From contig OZ022580.1 of the NCBI GenBank assembly GCA_963669155.1, positions 18,358,090 to 18,422,089 on the forward strand: 64,000 nt of DNA. The letters run 5' to 3'. This DNA comes from Arbacia lixula (Eukaryota; Echinodermata; Echinoidea; Arbacioida; Arbaciidae). Positions 24,741 through 35,815 of the stretch are shown here, one piece after another; positions within the stretch are counted from its first letter, which is position 1, and each line of letters starts with the position of its first letter. The translations under genes and the position numbers were made by a program. The notes under the pieces are model-generated. The model saw only the letters and a program-made list of their open reading frames with translations. It did not search any database and was not told where the DNA came from.

Positions 24741-27700
24741 TCTCCCGTTCCCCCTATGTGTATCATACGATAGTTCTTTCTGTGTAACAATCTTCAATTA
24801 CTGTATGATCTCAAGAAATGTGAATGGTATTAAAACAACAATTGGATTATCAAGTATTTCAGATATTCAAGGAAAGTTACTGGAAATCAAGGGAGGTACC
24901 TGTATATAACATTCATAATACTTGACTAACGATCTTATTGTCCAGTCACACATTAAACAGAATTAATGAGGTATTCTGATAAGCACAATATTATCTGTGA
25001 TAGCTTATGTTCAAATGTTGATGAGTTTTAACAAATGCAAATCATAATTTCCTTTATAATCTTATTTGAATTAAATCTTTAAACTTAGATCTGTCTTTTT
25101 TGTTTTAGTACACATTGCCAGACAGAGAGGTATGAAGGTGAGTAAAAACGTAAACCCAAAAGAATGCAGATGTCTGAAAGTAGAAAACGGGGGTGCATGG
25201 GATAAAATGCTTGTGAATGAAACTACACGCCCATATATGTTGGTCAAAGAGGAGGCCATATTGACATACTGCATCAGGGATGCTCTTCAGTAACACAAAT
25301 ACAAATGGAAACTCCATCAGAATGCTATCCCTACATCCCAACTCTCCTTTCATAAGGAGGCATGCGACAACTTTTGAAAACTGAGCTATTGGTGCTTTAA
25401 GTTGCCATCAGTTTTTCCCAACCCAAATACAGATTACAGTCAAAATACCATTCTACTGCAACGATGCAAATGAAAGTTGTGGTCAGGTACACCTGAGGGC
25501 TGAGGCGTGTGAATAATTCTCTAAATACAGTTATTAATGTCTTCATAAGACTACAAATTGTCTTTTACACATATCCAAGTCTTAGTGTTACATGATAGCA
25601 GCCATAATCCTGTAAATGGCTACTTTATTGATGTACATATAGCAAAAGCATGTTTTGTGACTTGCGTCCTTTTGTCACAATTGGGGCCAGGAAAGGTGAG
25701 TTGATGAGAGGTCTTAATTGGGGCCCTGGTATCATCCCTCGCTAGACTCGGCTGGCCAGCTGCGCAGGATCAGGCAGTAGAATTGGCTAAATCTGTCACC
25801 CAATTTAAAGCATTTACCCAAAGGTGCGTCCAATTGAAAGCCATCGTCGGGCCTGTCAGCCCGTTTGTTTGACGCTTTAAAAACATGTCAGATGTGCAGC
25901 CCCTTAAAGGAGACATTCCATGGGAGTCCCTGTCACACTTCAGACATTAATACAAGAACCATTAGTTTAAGTTATTGTCCCACTCATCTTGCTTGTCTTC
26001 ATCAGCCATAGGTCGGCAAAATATAGTGATATTTCTGATCCAGGAACTAAGCCCAATCCTATATCAATATAACGCAACTTTCATCAGGAAAACTTAGCTT
26101 GATGAATCTTCCCACGGAAATGTTGAGCTTTTTTGCAAAATATCCCACTTTTTATCTCGATCTATTCATCAACTTGCATACACTTGGGAATAACTTCCAG
26201 ATGCTACAATATGAGCATGGATTTCAAAAATCTTTTATTCAGTTTGTTACCCTCTCATCCTTTACATTGAAATATTTATGTACTTTCTTATACTAGTATT
26301 ACACATTCCTGACTTTGTTTGAGTGGGCTCAACCATCCAGTGTTTGAAGATGACACTCAGCATCATTCATGACCACATTTTAGCATAAATGGACTGTTTT
26401 ATTTGTTCAGAGCGAAAACCACACTTTTGAGAGATCTGATGCTGATTGAGAGATACCGTCCATATTCATAACTCCAATTCAAATTCACAGACAATGGCTA
26501 AAATGGTAGCGTTTTGGCCCCAAGAAATAACGACCTCAAATGGAGGGATAAGTGCAGTCAAAACAAATGTAAATACTATTCCATAAACAATTGAGATTCT
26601 TTTCTCAGTCTCTGGTTTCGTATGAGTTTCACATTGGTTTCAATGCCGACAGACATGAGTCAGAATCTCCCAAGGCTATGCAAATATCGTGAAAAAAGGG
26701 GTAGAAAGGGAGAAATTGTATGAAATCAGAAGAAAAATAACTCCTCTCTACGGAGTTGCAACTCATCAAAACTGCTCTATTTATTAAACACACCTGGAAA
26801 ATGGCGCAACTGACAAGATATTTTAGCCCGCGCACTAATTTGTTTATTTTAAAATTCTTCCAGTATGGTGTTATATGGAAAGTCAGTTTTCTTGAGAAAA
26901 TCAATATTGCGAGAGTAAGTGGGTAGGTCAAAAGGTCGGCTATCTGATGTGAAGCAAGGCAGGTTAGCTTTCCCAGCACTGCGCAATAATTAGGCTATCT
27001 TCCAGGCTGTTTGGCATTTCTCATCTAAACTACTCAATAAAGGGGTCTGGCTGTAGTAGACTAATCATCCTGAATTCCTTCTCCCCCTCAAACCTATAAA
27101 GAAAAGAGGAGAATTGAAAAGTGTCTAGTCTAATGAGAACTAGACTCTAATTTCCAGGATGGATTTAAAATGTTTCACGGTCTGGAAACCAGACTGATGA
27201 GAATTGACAGGGCAGAAGACAAGCTGGTTGGTGTCCGTGTATTTCTCGCACTCGTCACTTTTGACGCTGGATGTGTTAGCTGTGCCCAAACCTCAGTTTG
27301 AGCTACACAATATCTGAGATATGGTGTCCTAGCTTTGTTATTCTACACAATACTGTTTATGAATTTATACATGTAGCTTAAATACATGTAGTCTTCAAAT
27401 CCAGACTTGGTTCTGAACTATAGTCTTAAATCAAATAATTTTGTTCCTAGGATTCGAAGTTATCTGGCAAGGCATAATTCATGTACACAAATAAACGGTT
27501 CTTTTTAATTCTCATGTCTACTCCAACCCAAATCTTATACTCGGCCAAAGCAATGGTATCTGGCTAATGGAAGAAGTCTTTAAACAAAAATCATATTCTT
27601 TTGAAGATGGTACAGGTTAAGACATAACTTAACCAATTGCATCTACATTTGTAAGCGAGTATGTGCAACACAGAGCCAACCCTGTTCCCACGAACACAGG

Positions 27701-28115
27701 GTTACACATGAGAGAATGAGAACTACAGTGTCACAACTATGTCTAAAACATAGACTAAGCAATCTTCCCTGCCTGCTTCTCTACGCTTAGTCTATCTTCC
27801 CAGACTTTGTTGTTTCCACACTTCATTGCAAAGCAGTGGTTAGTCTATACATGTATGTCCAAAGGCACAGCAAGATACATACATTGCAGATGATTGGCAG
27901 TTGATGCTGCTAGTCCAAAGGTAGGTGTGTGGGTGTGAGCGGACAAAATATGTCCTTCGTTTCAATGTGTGAACTCAACCCCATAATTGTTTGACGGCCT
28001 GGTCGTTGCGGGCGATTCGGCCCCTTAATTGACAAGGTGGAAGACGTCTTTGATTGAAGGTGTGCGTTTGTTTGATAGCTGCAGTCTAGGGGCACCCAGG
28101 GTCGACACCCTCTCT
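24741..28115. other. Unique AT-rich DNA
   Basis: About 3.4 kb with no arrays. The stretch 25640-25920 is more GC-balanced than its surroundings and dense in CAATTG/TTAAT-type words, but I cannot show it is regulatory. A 12-bp palindrome, gagttgcaactc, lies at 26753-26764. No gene is supported. Confidence 0.45.
27750..27795. repeat. Small inverted repeat, 11-bp arms
   Basis: atagactaagc at 27750-27760 is the exact reverse complement of 27785-27795, with a 24-nt spacer. Origin unknown. Confidence 0.7.
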
Positions 28116-28120
28116 CTAGG
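28116..28120. other. Target site duplication of outer element (left)
   Basis: CTAGG immediately before the element end ACCCC. The same five bases follow the opposite end at 29075-29079. Confidence 0.85.
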
Positions 28121-28281
28121 ACCCCATTTACACTCAAGAAAATTGCGTGGCCAGGCCGGGCCGGGCCGGGCCGGGCTAGGCCAGGCCGCGCAATTTCTGT
28201 AGTGTAAACACAAAAAAATGCGAAAAGGCCAGGCCGGGCCGGGCCGGGCCGGGCCGTACTGAGACCAGCTCAGGAGGTAGT

Positions 28282-28286
28282 CTGAG
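28282..28286. other. Target site duplication of inner element (left)
   Basis: CTGAG directly before the inner ACCCC end. It is repeated at 28751-28755 directly after the inner GGGGT end. The uninterrupted site can be read inside the inner copy itself as the same junction without insertion. Confidence 0.85.
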
Positions 28287-28750
28287 ACCCCATTTACACT
28301 CAAGAAAATTGCGTGGCCAGGCCGGGCTGGGCCAGGCCGCGCATTTCCCCGCTGTGGGTGGTAGCGTGGCCTGGCCGCGCAATTTGTGCGTTCACACTAT
28401 ACAGCGAAAATGCGTGGCCAGGCCACTGACATCAACCCACCGTGCGAGGCGCACTGCACGTAAACAAAAGGTTGAGCATAATGACGTCATCTGACATCAG
28501 CGGAATTTGCATAACCGGCCGCGCTTTCGGCCCGGCCTGGCCTCGTTTGTGTTCATACTACGAAAATTGCGTGGCCGGGCCGTACTCAGACTACCTCCTG
28601 AGCTGGTCTCAGTACGGCCCGGCCCGGCCCGGCCCGGCCTGGCCTTTTCGCATTTTTTTGTGTTTACACTACAGAAATTGCGCGGCCTGGCCTAGCCTAG
28701 CCCGGCCCGGCCCGGCCTGGCCACGCAATTTTCTTGAGTGTAAATGGGGT
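28287..28750 (+). mobile_element. Inner copy of the same transposon, inverted, inserted into the outer copy
   Basis: 464 bp with the same accccatttacactcaag ends as the outer copy. Read in reverse, it matches the outer copy's two halves joined together. The main difference is about 20 extra bases in the outer copy near 28876-28910. The inner copy's own counterpart of the insertion point (about 28575-28600) is intact, which shows which copy was the target. High similarity between copies suggests the events were close in time. Confidence 0.88.
28482..28512. promoter_or_regulatory. CRE palindrome and POU octamer in the inner transposon
   Basis: TGACGTCA at 28482-28489 is followed by ATTTGCAT at 28505-28512 (ATGCAAAT on the other strand). 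These match the consensus sites of CREB/ATF and octamer (POU) factors. Binding is inferred from motif identity only. Confidence 0.4.
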
Positions 28751-28827
28751 CTGAGTACGGCCCGGCCACGCAATTTTCGTAGTATGAACACAAACGAGGC
28801 CAGGCCGGGCCGAAAGCGCGGCCGGTT

Positions 28828-28858
28828 ATGCAAATTCCGCTGATGTCAGATGACGTCA
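28828..28858. promoter_or_regulatory. POU octamer and CRE palindrome in the outer transposon
   Basis: The same pair in opposite orientation: ATGCAAAT at 28828-28835 and TGACGTCA at 28851-28858, with the same 15-bp spacing as in the inner copy. Confidence 0.4.
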
Positions 28859-29074
28859 TAATGCTCAACCTTTTGCCTGCACGTTGTTTGTCTCCTGCGC
28901 TGTGTGTGCGCCTCGCACGGTGGGTTGATGTCAGTGGCCTGGCCACGCATTTTTCGCTGTATAGTGTGAACGCACAAATTGCGCGGCCAGGCCACGCTAC
29001 CACCCACAGCGGGGAAATGCGCGGCCTGGCCCGGCCCGGCCTGGCCACGCAATTTTCTTGAGTGTAAATGGGGT

Positions 29075-29079
29075 CTAGG
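29075..29079. other. Target site duplication of outer element (right)
   Basis: CTAGG directly after the terminal GGGGT, matching 28116-28120. Confidence 0.85.
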
Positions 29080-29305
29080 GCTATCTGTCATTGGACGAAG
29101 GTTTGCGGAAACAGCACTGTTTCTCTTCTAAGATTTTACCAAAGTTACATACTGCACTTTCTGCATTACTGCACTATTCAGCTTACACTAACATGCTATT
29201 GGCTTCTATCAGGCCAATGCAGCTGCAATATAAAACTAACTATCTTCCCGAAGACATACATCTGGTTATTTTAAAGCTTCGGTCCAATAAGACCCTCTCA
29301 CCTGA

Positions 29306-29307
<2 letters not shown>
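29080..29307. other. Unique spacer
   Basis: Short unique stretch between the nested transposons and the TC array. No feature seen. Confidence 0.45.
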
Positions 29308-29388
<81 letters not shown>

Positions 29389-29397
29389 CTCTCTCTA
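29308..29397 (+). repeat. Compound (TC)n-(ATCT)n microsatellite
   Basis: About 31 TC units, then five ATCT units (29370-29390), then a short TC tail. Confidence 0.95.
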
Positions 29398-29398
29398 C

Positions 29399-29561
29399 CG
29401 TCAGCTTCATTCGCTCTGCTCTTTGATTTTTTAATTCCCAGGCTGGGAAAGTCTACATATTTGATCCTCTCTCTTTGGACCGTGAACGCATCAGCGTCAT
29501 TCGCACTGCTCTTTGATTTTTTAATTCCCAGATGCTGGGAAAGTCTACAAATTTGATCCCG
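29399..29561. repeat. 90-bp-period tandem duplication
   Basis: gctctttgattttttaattc begins at 29418 and 29508, and both copies continue ccag...gctgggaaagtctaca. The segment lies directly after the compound microsatellite. Confidence 0.88.
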
Positions 29562-29997
29562 CTCCATGCTGTGCCCTCATGATTCTGGCGATGACTCACT
29601 ATATATACACAAATCAATGCTCGCATTTTGGCAGACGACGTCGTCTTCGTCGGCAGAGGTGTCAGGCTTGCCTTATCGTATGACACAAGTGCTGTTATTT
29701 CACAATGTTGCGGTATCATCACCAGTGCAGATTGTCTTTCAATACACTACCATCATCACTGTAGTAATCATCGCAATAATCATTATCAAATGCAGTCAAA
29801 GCATAAATACCTTTCAGAGAAGCCATTAAATGTCCTAAATTACCTTCATAACAACACACAGTATATTTAGATTACTTCCATGTTGGTGTATCATGAATAT
29901 AGACAGTATCATTGTAATCATGAGCTTTATTCATTACAAGTCATTACCATTGCAGCAAAAATACCATAAATATGAACCATCACACAACCTATGTTTA
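29562..29997. other. Unique spacer
   Basis: No gene. A frame here contains Ala-Asp-Asp-Val-Val, superficially like a reverse-transcriptase active site, but nothing around it matches that family. Confidence 0.45.
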
Positions 29998-30052
29998 TAT
30001 TTGTCACACAGTACTATTTAGTGTGAATGCTGTTCAAGCATCATCATCCCCG

Positions 30053-30100
<48 letters not shown>

Positions 30101-30301
30101 CTATCATCACTGTCATCATCATCATCGCACTCATAAGTTCTTACACCTTCATCATAATACCGGCACCAATCTAATCCTTCATTTAAGCTATATTCATATT
30201 TGCCACACAACACTGTTTGGTGTCCATGCTACTGAGTCGTCATCCTTCTCCTCCTCCTCCTCCTCCTCCTCATCATCATCATCATCATCCTCATCATCAA
30301 C
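29998..30301. repeat. Diverged 199-bp duplication, each copy ending in a trinucleotide array
   Basis: tatttgtcacacagtact...tgtgaatgct (from 29998) and tatttgccacacaacact...tgtccatgct (from 30197) are diverged copies offset by 199 bp. Copy 1 leads into (CAT)n at 30039-30128. Copy 2 leads into (TCC)n then (ATC)n at 30244-30301. Poly-His and poly-Ser frames are artefacts of the arrays. Confidence 0.8.
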
Positions 30302-32075
30302 CCACTCATCATACAACTCACATTCACCATCGTCACAGTTGTGGTGTACTTACTCATAGTTGCTGTTGCATCTTGAATGTAGGCAAGACCGACGATGACC
30401 ACAACCACTGTACTCGCTAGCCTCCTCAGCTCCATGGTTCAATGCTGGGTCACGCAGCTCATTGCAATCTGGAAGAACTCAGTTCAATCTCTACTCATCC
30501 CTGCAATACACAAAAAGAAAAGAGGGGAAGATAAAATAATAAGCATGGATGGACCTTTGCTACAGTAGACAAAACCAGAGGAGGGAGTGAGCAAGCTATT
30601 TTGCTGGAACTCCTCAAGAAGTTGTCTTCTAATGGGAAGAGACTGGATGAATAAGCTATTCTGCTTTGAACCTTAGGATCATTCTTTGAGAGCAGTTGTT
30701 GTCGTGGTAGTCAGTGATAGTCAGACGGTGTGATTTAAGCCCCACACAACATCAAACCTTTACTGCAAGCAAAGAAGCGCTTATAAGCACTTTTCACACA
30801 AAAACAAATGGCAGCCAAGTGTATGCGACAACCAATATTGATAGCATTTGTCTGATATATATGGCAGGTGGCAAAGAAATACTGCCCAGGAAGTGGAGAT
30901 GGTGCACACAACAGAGCAGACGATCACAAGTGCGTCAAGCAGTACTACACCATTTGAATCCTTAGTCAACTACTTGGAGAGATTAAATCAGTCATAGTCC
31001 TGGCTGAGATAGGTACTGTATGCACTTTACAACAGAGCCAAGTGACATGAGAAACACCATGTAATAAGTACGGATCGGCATAAAGAATTCATCAAATCCT
31101 GACTTGAGATTCTGCTTACTGCCTCTCAAACATTGCAGACAATAACTTCCCTTTGCATCACAAATACACAGAGTTCAAAATTGAATTCAATGGTGCATTA
31201 CATCGAATATAAAACATATATGGCTTCCTCTTCAAAGTCACTGCGCTTGCATGGCATCTTCTCTCGCACAAAGTAGCAAAACGACACCAACATCGATTTA
31301 CAAGAATAGATTAAACAATATCAACGTGACAGAAATGAGACAGAATATGATCCATTGTGGGGTTTACAGATTCAAAATGGAAATTCAAGATAAAAAATGC
31401 ACATTTTAAAATTCTTATGCCCAGAAGCAATTCAATATACCCACTCAGCAATTTCGACGGATAAAAAAACAGGACACAATTAATTCATATATACAGTAAA
31501 AATACTACTACCCTCATGCAATATTGCTTGTCACTGACCTGTGGGCAAGCCTGTGTGTGAGACCTTATTCTTATATATTCCTCAACTATTTAATATCCCA
31601 TGGATTCAGAGGATTAATCACATAATCCAGTCACTAATAAAAAGAGAACAAATCCCGCTAAGTCGCAACAGTTCCTCTCATTCTTTCTCCACTGTTGATG
31701 AAAAGTCCCATGAAATCACACAGCACATAAAGTTCCACAGAGAAATATAAATCCTGGTAGTATGTCCGAAGCATTCAAAGTGCTGCAATTGAATCAGACG
31801 TCCTTAAGTGACTTGATCTGCAGACTGCCGCTACCTTCCAGTAGCCGGCGACCGATCAATGAGTCCAGCGCTATGCAAGGGACGGTTGTTATCGCTTGCA
31901 CTGCCGGGAGTGTAAATGAACAGAGCAAGATAGTGACGGCTCTTAAAATAAGGTTATCCAAACAGATCTCGGCTCAGAGCAACCAACAAAAAAAAAGCTG
32001 GGGGAAAAAAGACCCAGCAACCACAAAAATACAATCTATTACTGCGACATGTACCAAAACAGTATGAACTTTTCC
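30302..32075. other. Unique DNA without recognisable genes
   Basis: The longest frame is about 101 codons (31762-32067, +) and has no recognisable domain or coding texture. I see no RNA gene. Confidence 0.45.
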
Positions 32076-32153
32076 TCACTCTCAGCTCTCTCCTCCTCTC
32101 TCTCTCTCTCTTTCTCTCTCCCTCTCTCTCTCTCTCTTTCTCTTTCTTTCTTT
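32076..32153 (+). repeat. Interrupted (TC)n tract
   Basis: Pyrimidine-only DNA with several short (TC)n runs broken by ttt and ccc, ending ctttctttctttacag. Confidence 0.9.
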
Positions 32154-35100
32154 ACAGACGATTGAAATGACAGCTATTTTATCTCCTCAACTCAACTGCT
32201 TTCTCATCAATCAGACCTGAGCTATGTGTGGAATTCTGTGGGCCTATTGTTGTGGCGTGGGGCTGTGTGTCCTGGCTGTGGGTTGAATGGGACTGGGCCT
32301 ATTGTCATCGCGCTACTCCACAGGGGAATGGTGTGCACACAATGCCAACACACACAGCCTCATGAAACCACACACAAAAATGAAAATGACGATGGATGCC
32401 GACTCATCAGAGAGAGGAGAGAACAGGATGCCTGATAGACCTGACCGGCTTGGCTCGCACACACCGCCCTCTATTGGGCACATTTATGTTATCCCTTTTT
32501 TTGAAGGATCAAATCCCTTCCCCGAGCTTGACTCCTGTAGAGATAGCGATGACACTTCATATCTACCAGTCAAACAAAAATGTAATCAATTGCTCAAGAA
32601 GATGACAGTCAATACTCACATTGTGGGCTTATACACAAGCTGGAGCCATTGTAATATGTACCAAACCAGACAATACTTTACACCATGTTTGTAAAATGTG
32701 TGGTAAATAAAGACTTAGAAATTGATATTTCAATTTATTGTCCAATTGGAAATTTCATTTTCACTGTTTAACAAAGATGACACATTAATACAAATAAGGA
32801 GTGTGACATCAAACAAGTTACATATAAACAGACAAACATATATACAATTATTAGACCATAATAAAGTAGAAAAATTGGACTTACACAACTTTTACACTGT
32901 AAATATTCATGTTTTAAAGGTGTCTTCAAAGCTTTTGACAAAAAGTTGAGTGGAAAATACAGGAAACTATTGTGCTTTTTCCTCACAAACAGAAACACAA
33001 TTAAAGGTAAGAGATAGGAGTGGAAGTGATTACAAGCCAATACCAGGGCAGAACTGCAAAGGCATCATCACCAATATCAATACATCAATAGTTTTATCAT
33101 TTTAAAATCACTCTCTCTTGGTCACATGAAATCAAGCAAAAATTGGAACAATGGACATGGCAGAACTGCATTCCTTCGATAAAGGTTTTGTATTCTTTAC
33201 CACTACTTTCAAGAATGTTTTTCAAAACTCTATGTCAATTCTAAAGGAGTTTCAATAGCTCTAGTGAAGTACATGTATGTACTTCCCAAGCCAAGAACAA
33301 TAGAAGTTATTTTTTCATACACCTTGTCTTGTGTTTGGTCATATAGAAATAAAGTTATTAATATCAATCACTCCCAAGATTAAACTTTCAAAGTCTCTCT
33401 CTCTCTCTCTCTACCTTCAAATTGAAATGGAAAGCATTTAACGGACAGCCTTTTAAGGGAATTCAAAGGGCAAGCTTTTAGTTTAAGCAATAGTGGGGCG
33501 GATACATTGAAGGGTAAAAAACAGCCTTGCAGAGAGAGTCAAACAAGTGGGACGTCTGAAAGATTCAATTTCAATAAACATCCCTCGTCCTGCACGCTCA
33601 CTACTTGGGGAAAACAAAACTATATAAGGCAGTAGTTCCCAGAAATCAAATCTAATCAAATCTTCTGGACATTTTACATTGATTCTGGCGGAACTTAACC
33701 CATTTCAAGCGCGTCTGCCATATCATCTGACTGCTCACTCAACCAATAAACAAATCAAGCCAGCCATAGGCAGAGAATTACATCTCGAGATGTATTTTTC
33801 ACACTCCCAGTCTCCTAATAAGTCTGGAAGGAAGGAGAGGGGGTCGAGAAAGAGAGCATGAGCCATCTTGAAAATAAATCCACCTCACTCCGATCAAGGT
33901 AAGAGAACTTTATCAAATATGATATCAGACCCATCTGGTTTGGGGAACATGGGGGAAAATTTGGGGGTCTTTTTTTCCGGGATCTGCTACAATTTTCTGC
34001 TTGGAGGGAGCCGTTTAAGTCTGTCTGATCACTTTTCCACCTGAATGTTTTTTCAGGGATGTTGTTGGCGCTGGGTCCGTTCTCACTGCTGTGTTATTCA
34101 TGGTTCATGATCACATATTGTAATGTGATTGCAAAAGTTAAATGGAGCATTCTCATTTTACATTTCATGATCATTTATGTCTAAGATTTGGTGGACTACA
34201 GTGGGGAGAAAACAATGACAAGAAAAAAGAAAGAAAGATGGACAGACAGACATACATGGGCAAACCAAAATATAATGGATTGGAAATGAATCAGACGGAT
34301 GTTAAAAAACAAGTCGATATCTGAGACCCGAAACAGGTGAAAAAGCAGACTTGAAGTGAAGATATAAAGCTCATAATTGAGAATGCAAAATTGCCTATAT
34401 CTCTCATCTCTATCAACACTTCTGTCTCCCCATTTCATCTTCAAAAATATGTAATTTCATACTTTTGCTAGAACTGAACTGAAAGAAAGGAGGTGTCAAG
34501 AAAAGTAGGCAAGAATGGTTGATAAGAAGTGATAAGACACATTCACGACAGATCTTCACACTCCGAGAGATGAGAAATAAACCAACAAAAGAAGATGAAG
34601 CTGCCTCAAGGGCTCCTTAAAGCGCGATATGTCTATGCATTACACATGTATCCAGGGGAAAAAACAGCCATTACAAATGCATGAAAAGGCAAAGCCTTGT
34701 TGATGAATGGTCATTTTGTAAGCTACTCATCTGCTTAAAAGATTATGAATATAGGGATAGCGACTGGGGTATATGGACTTAATATATTATTTTGGCCTTC
34801 GAACTGCAAAGCTAGCACTGATTTCCAATGAATGAATTTGTACAGATTTTGTTTCTGTTCAATTCTTTGATAAGCATGACATATCCTCATTTTACAACAA
34901 CACAGCATTTTCTATTATCTCCTTATCCCATTATCTAGAATGTGACGTACTCTCAAGAAAGAATATATATTTTTTTTATGTTTCTTTCTGTAGTACTCTA
35001 TGAACTGTTTTTGCACAAGAATTTTATATGCACAAATTTCTCAAAATGTCTAAGTACTTAAACAAATCACCATATCCAAAATACTGGTTCATATCTTTAA

Positions 35101-35460
35101 AAGAAAAGAAGCAAAGCAATATTGAACAGCATCATGTTTTAACAAGTTGAGACTCTACACTACCAAAAAAAATCATACTGAAACTTGCGGAAAAAGAAAT
35201 ATGAAACAGATCATGAGAGATCAAATCCATCAACAACTGACAAAAAATGGGCATAACAGTAGAGTACCTGGGAAGTTAGACTGATATCAAATAACTCATA
35301 ACCTGTTCAATGATTACATTTTTCGCCTTTTTTATGATCGCCGGGCACAGATAGATACACCCACGTATCCTAATGCCCAGAAGTGATACATTACCCTGAT
35401 TGACGTGGCTCTGCAGGGCCAGTTTTGATTATCGCGAAGTTTCAAAATACCACGCTAATT
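32154..35460. other. Unique AT-rich DNA
   Basis: About 3.3 kb. Contains a short (TC)n at about 33397-33412 and an 18-bp near-palindrome, aagtacatgtatgtactt, at 33267-33284. A 135-codon frame at 32287-32694 shows no domain. No gene is supported. Confidence 0.45.
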
Positions 35461-35815
35461 TCTGTTCGGGTTAGCTAGCCTGATCAGAGAGTGGCCTGCT
35501 ATGTGTGTCTTCAGAAGATCAAAGTGGCTAGATACTACACTATCTTGACTGGATCCCATCTCATAACGTATTGTGATTGATCGCAACTCCACTTGCAATT
35601 GATATCAATAGTACTTCTGTTCATTAGGAGATAGGAGATTGGACTTGTGATCAAATCAGATCAATCAGAATTCTTCATAAGACAGTGCCAGGAGGCCGAA
35701 CAACAAAAAAGAGGGAACACAGCCAGAAATTCACAACAGTCGCTTGTTTCGGTCGAGTAAAGATGTGATTTCAACTTTGGGCTTATTTCCCTGATCAGGG
35801 AATAGCGTGCTGTTT
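35461..35815. mobile_element. Diverged fragment related to the element at 39.3 kb
   Basis: ggttagctagcctgatca (35469) parallels ggttagctagccagatca near 39328, and gtgtgtcttcag (about 35502) parallels the recurring tcttcattag module. In addition, gatttcaactttgggcttatttccctgatcag (35767 onward) aligns with the stretch gattgcaacttcaggctag...ccggatcag near 39694. The order is conserved but identity is low and the ends are lost, so this is a decayed copy or relative. Confidence 0.45.

Larger units (their letters stand above)
28121..29074 (-). mobile_element. Outer GC-rich TIR transposon, split by a copy of itself
   Basis: The element begins accccatttacactcaag and ends with its reverse complement, with terminal inverted repeats of about 40 bp. 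It is flanked by CTAGG direct repeats. Its own sequence is 28121-28286 plus 28756-29074, about 485 bp, and the inner copy (28287-28750) interrupts it. It is rich in (GGCC/GGGCC)n and contains several internal modules of the form acact...gaaa-ttgcg in both orientations. No transposase is encoded, so it is non-autonomous. Open frames across it (up to 133 codons) merely follow the GC-rich repeats. The superfamily is unassigned. Strand is given relative to the inner copy, which is taken as plus. Confidence 0.88.

Noticed and set aside
28025-29091. Ala-Trp-Pro-Gly-Arg-rich frames up to 133 codons
   Set aside because: They track the GGCC repeats of the nested transposons in both orientations. No transposase signature.
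29628-29660. Ala-Asp-Asp-Val-Val, resembling a reverse-transcriptase catalytic motif
   Set aside because: The reading frame is short, has a stop just upstream, and no other RT motif is present.
30027-30359. Poly-His / poly-Ser frame
   Set aside because: Direct translation of the CAT and TCC arrays.
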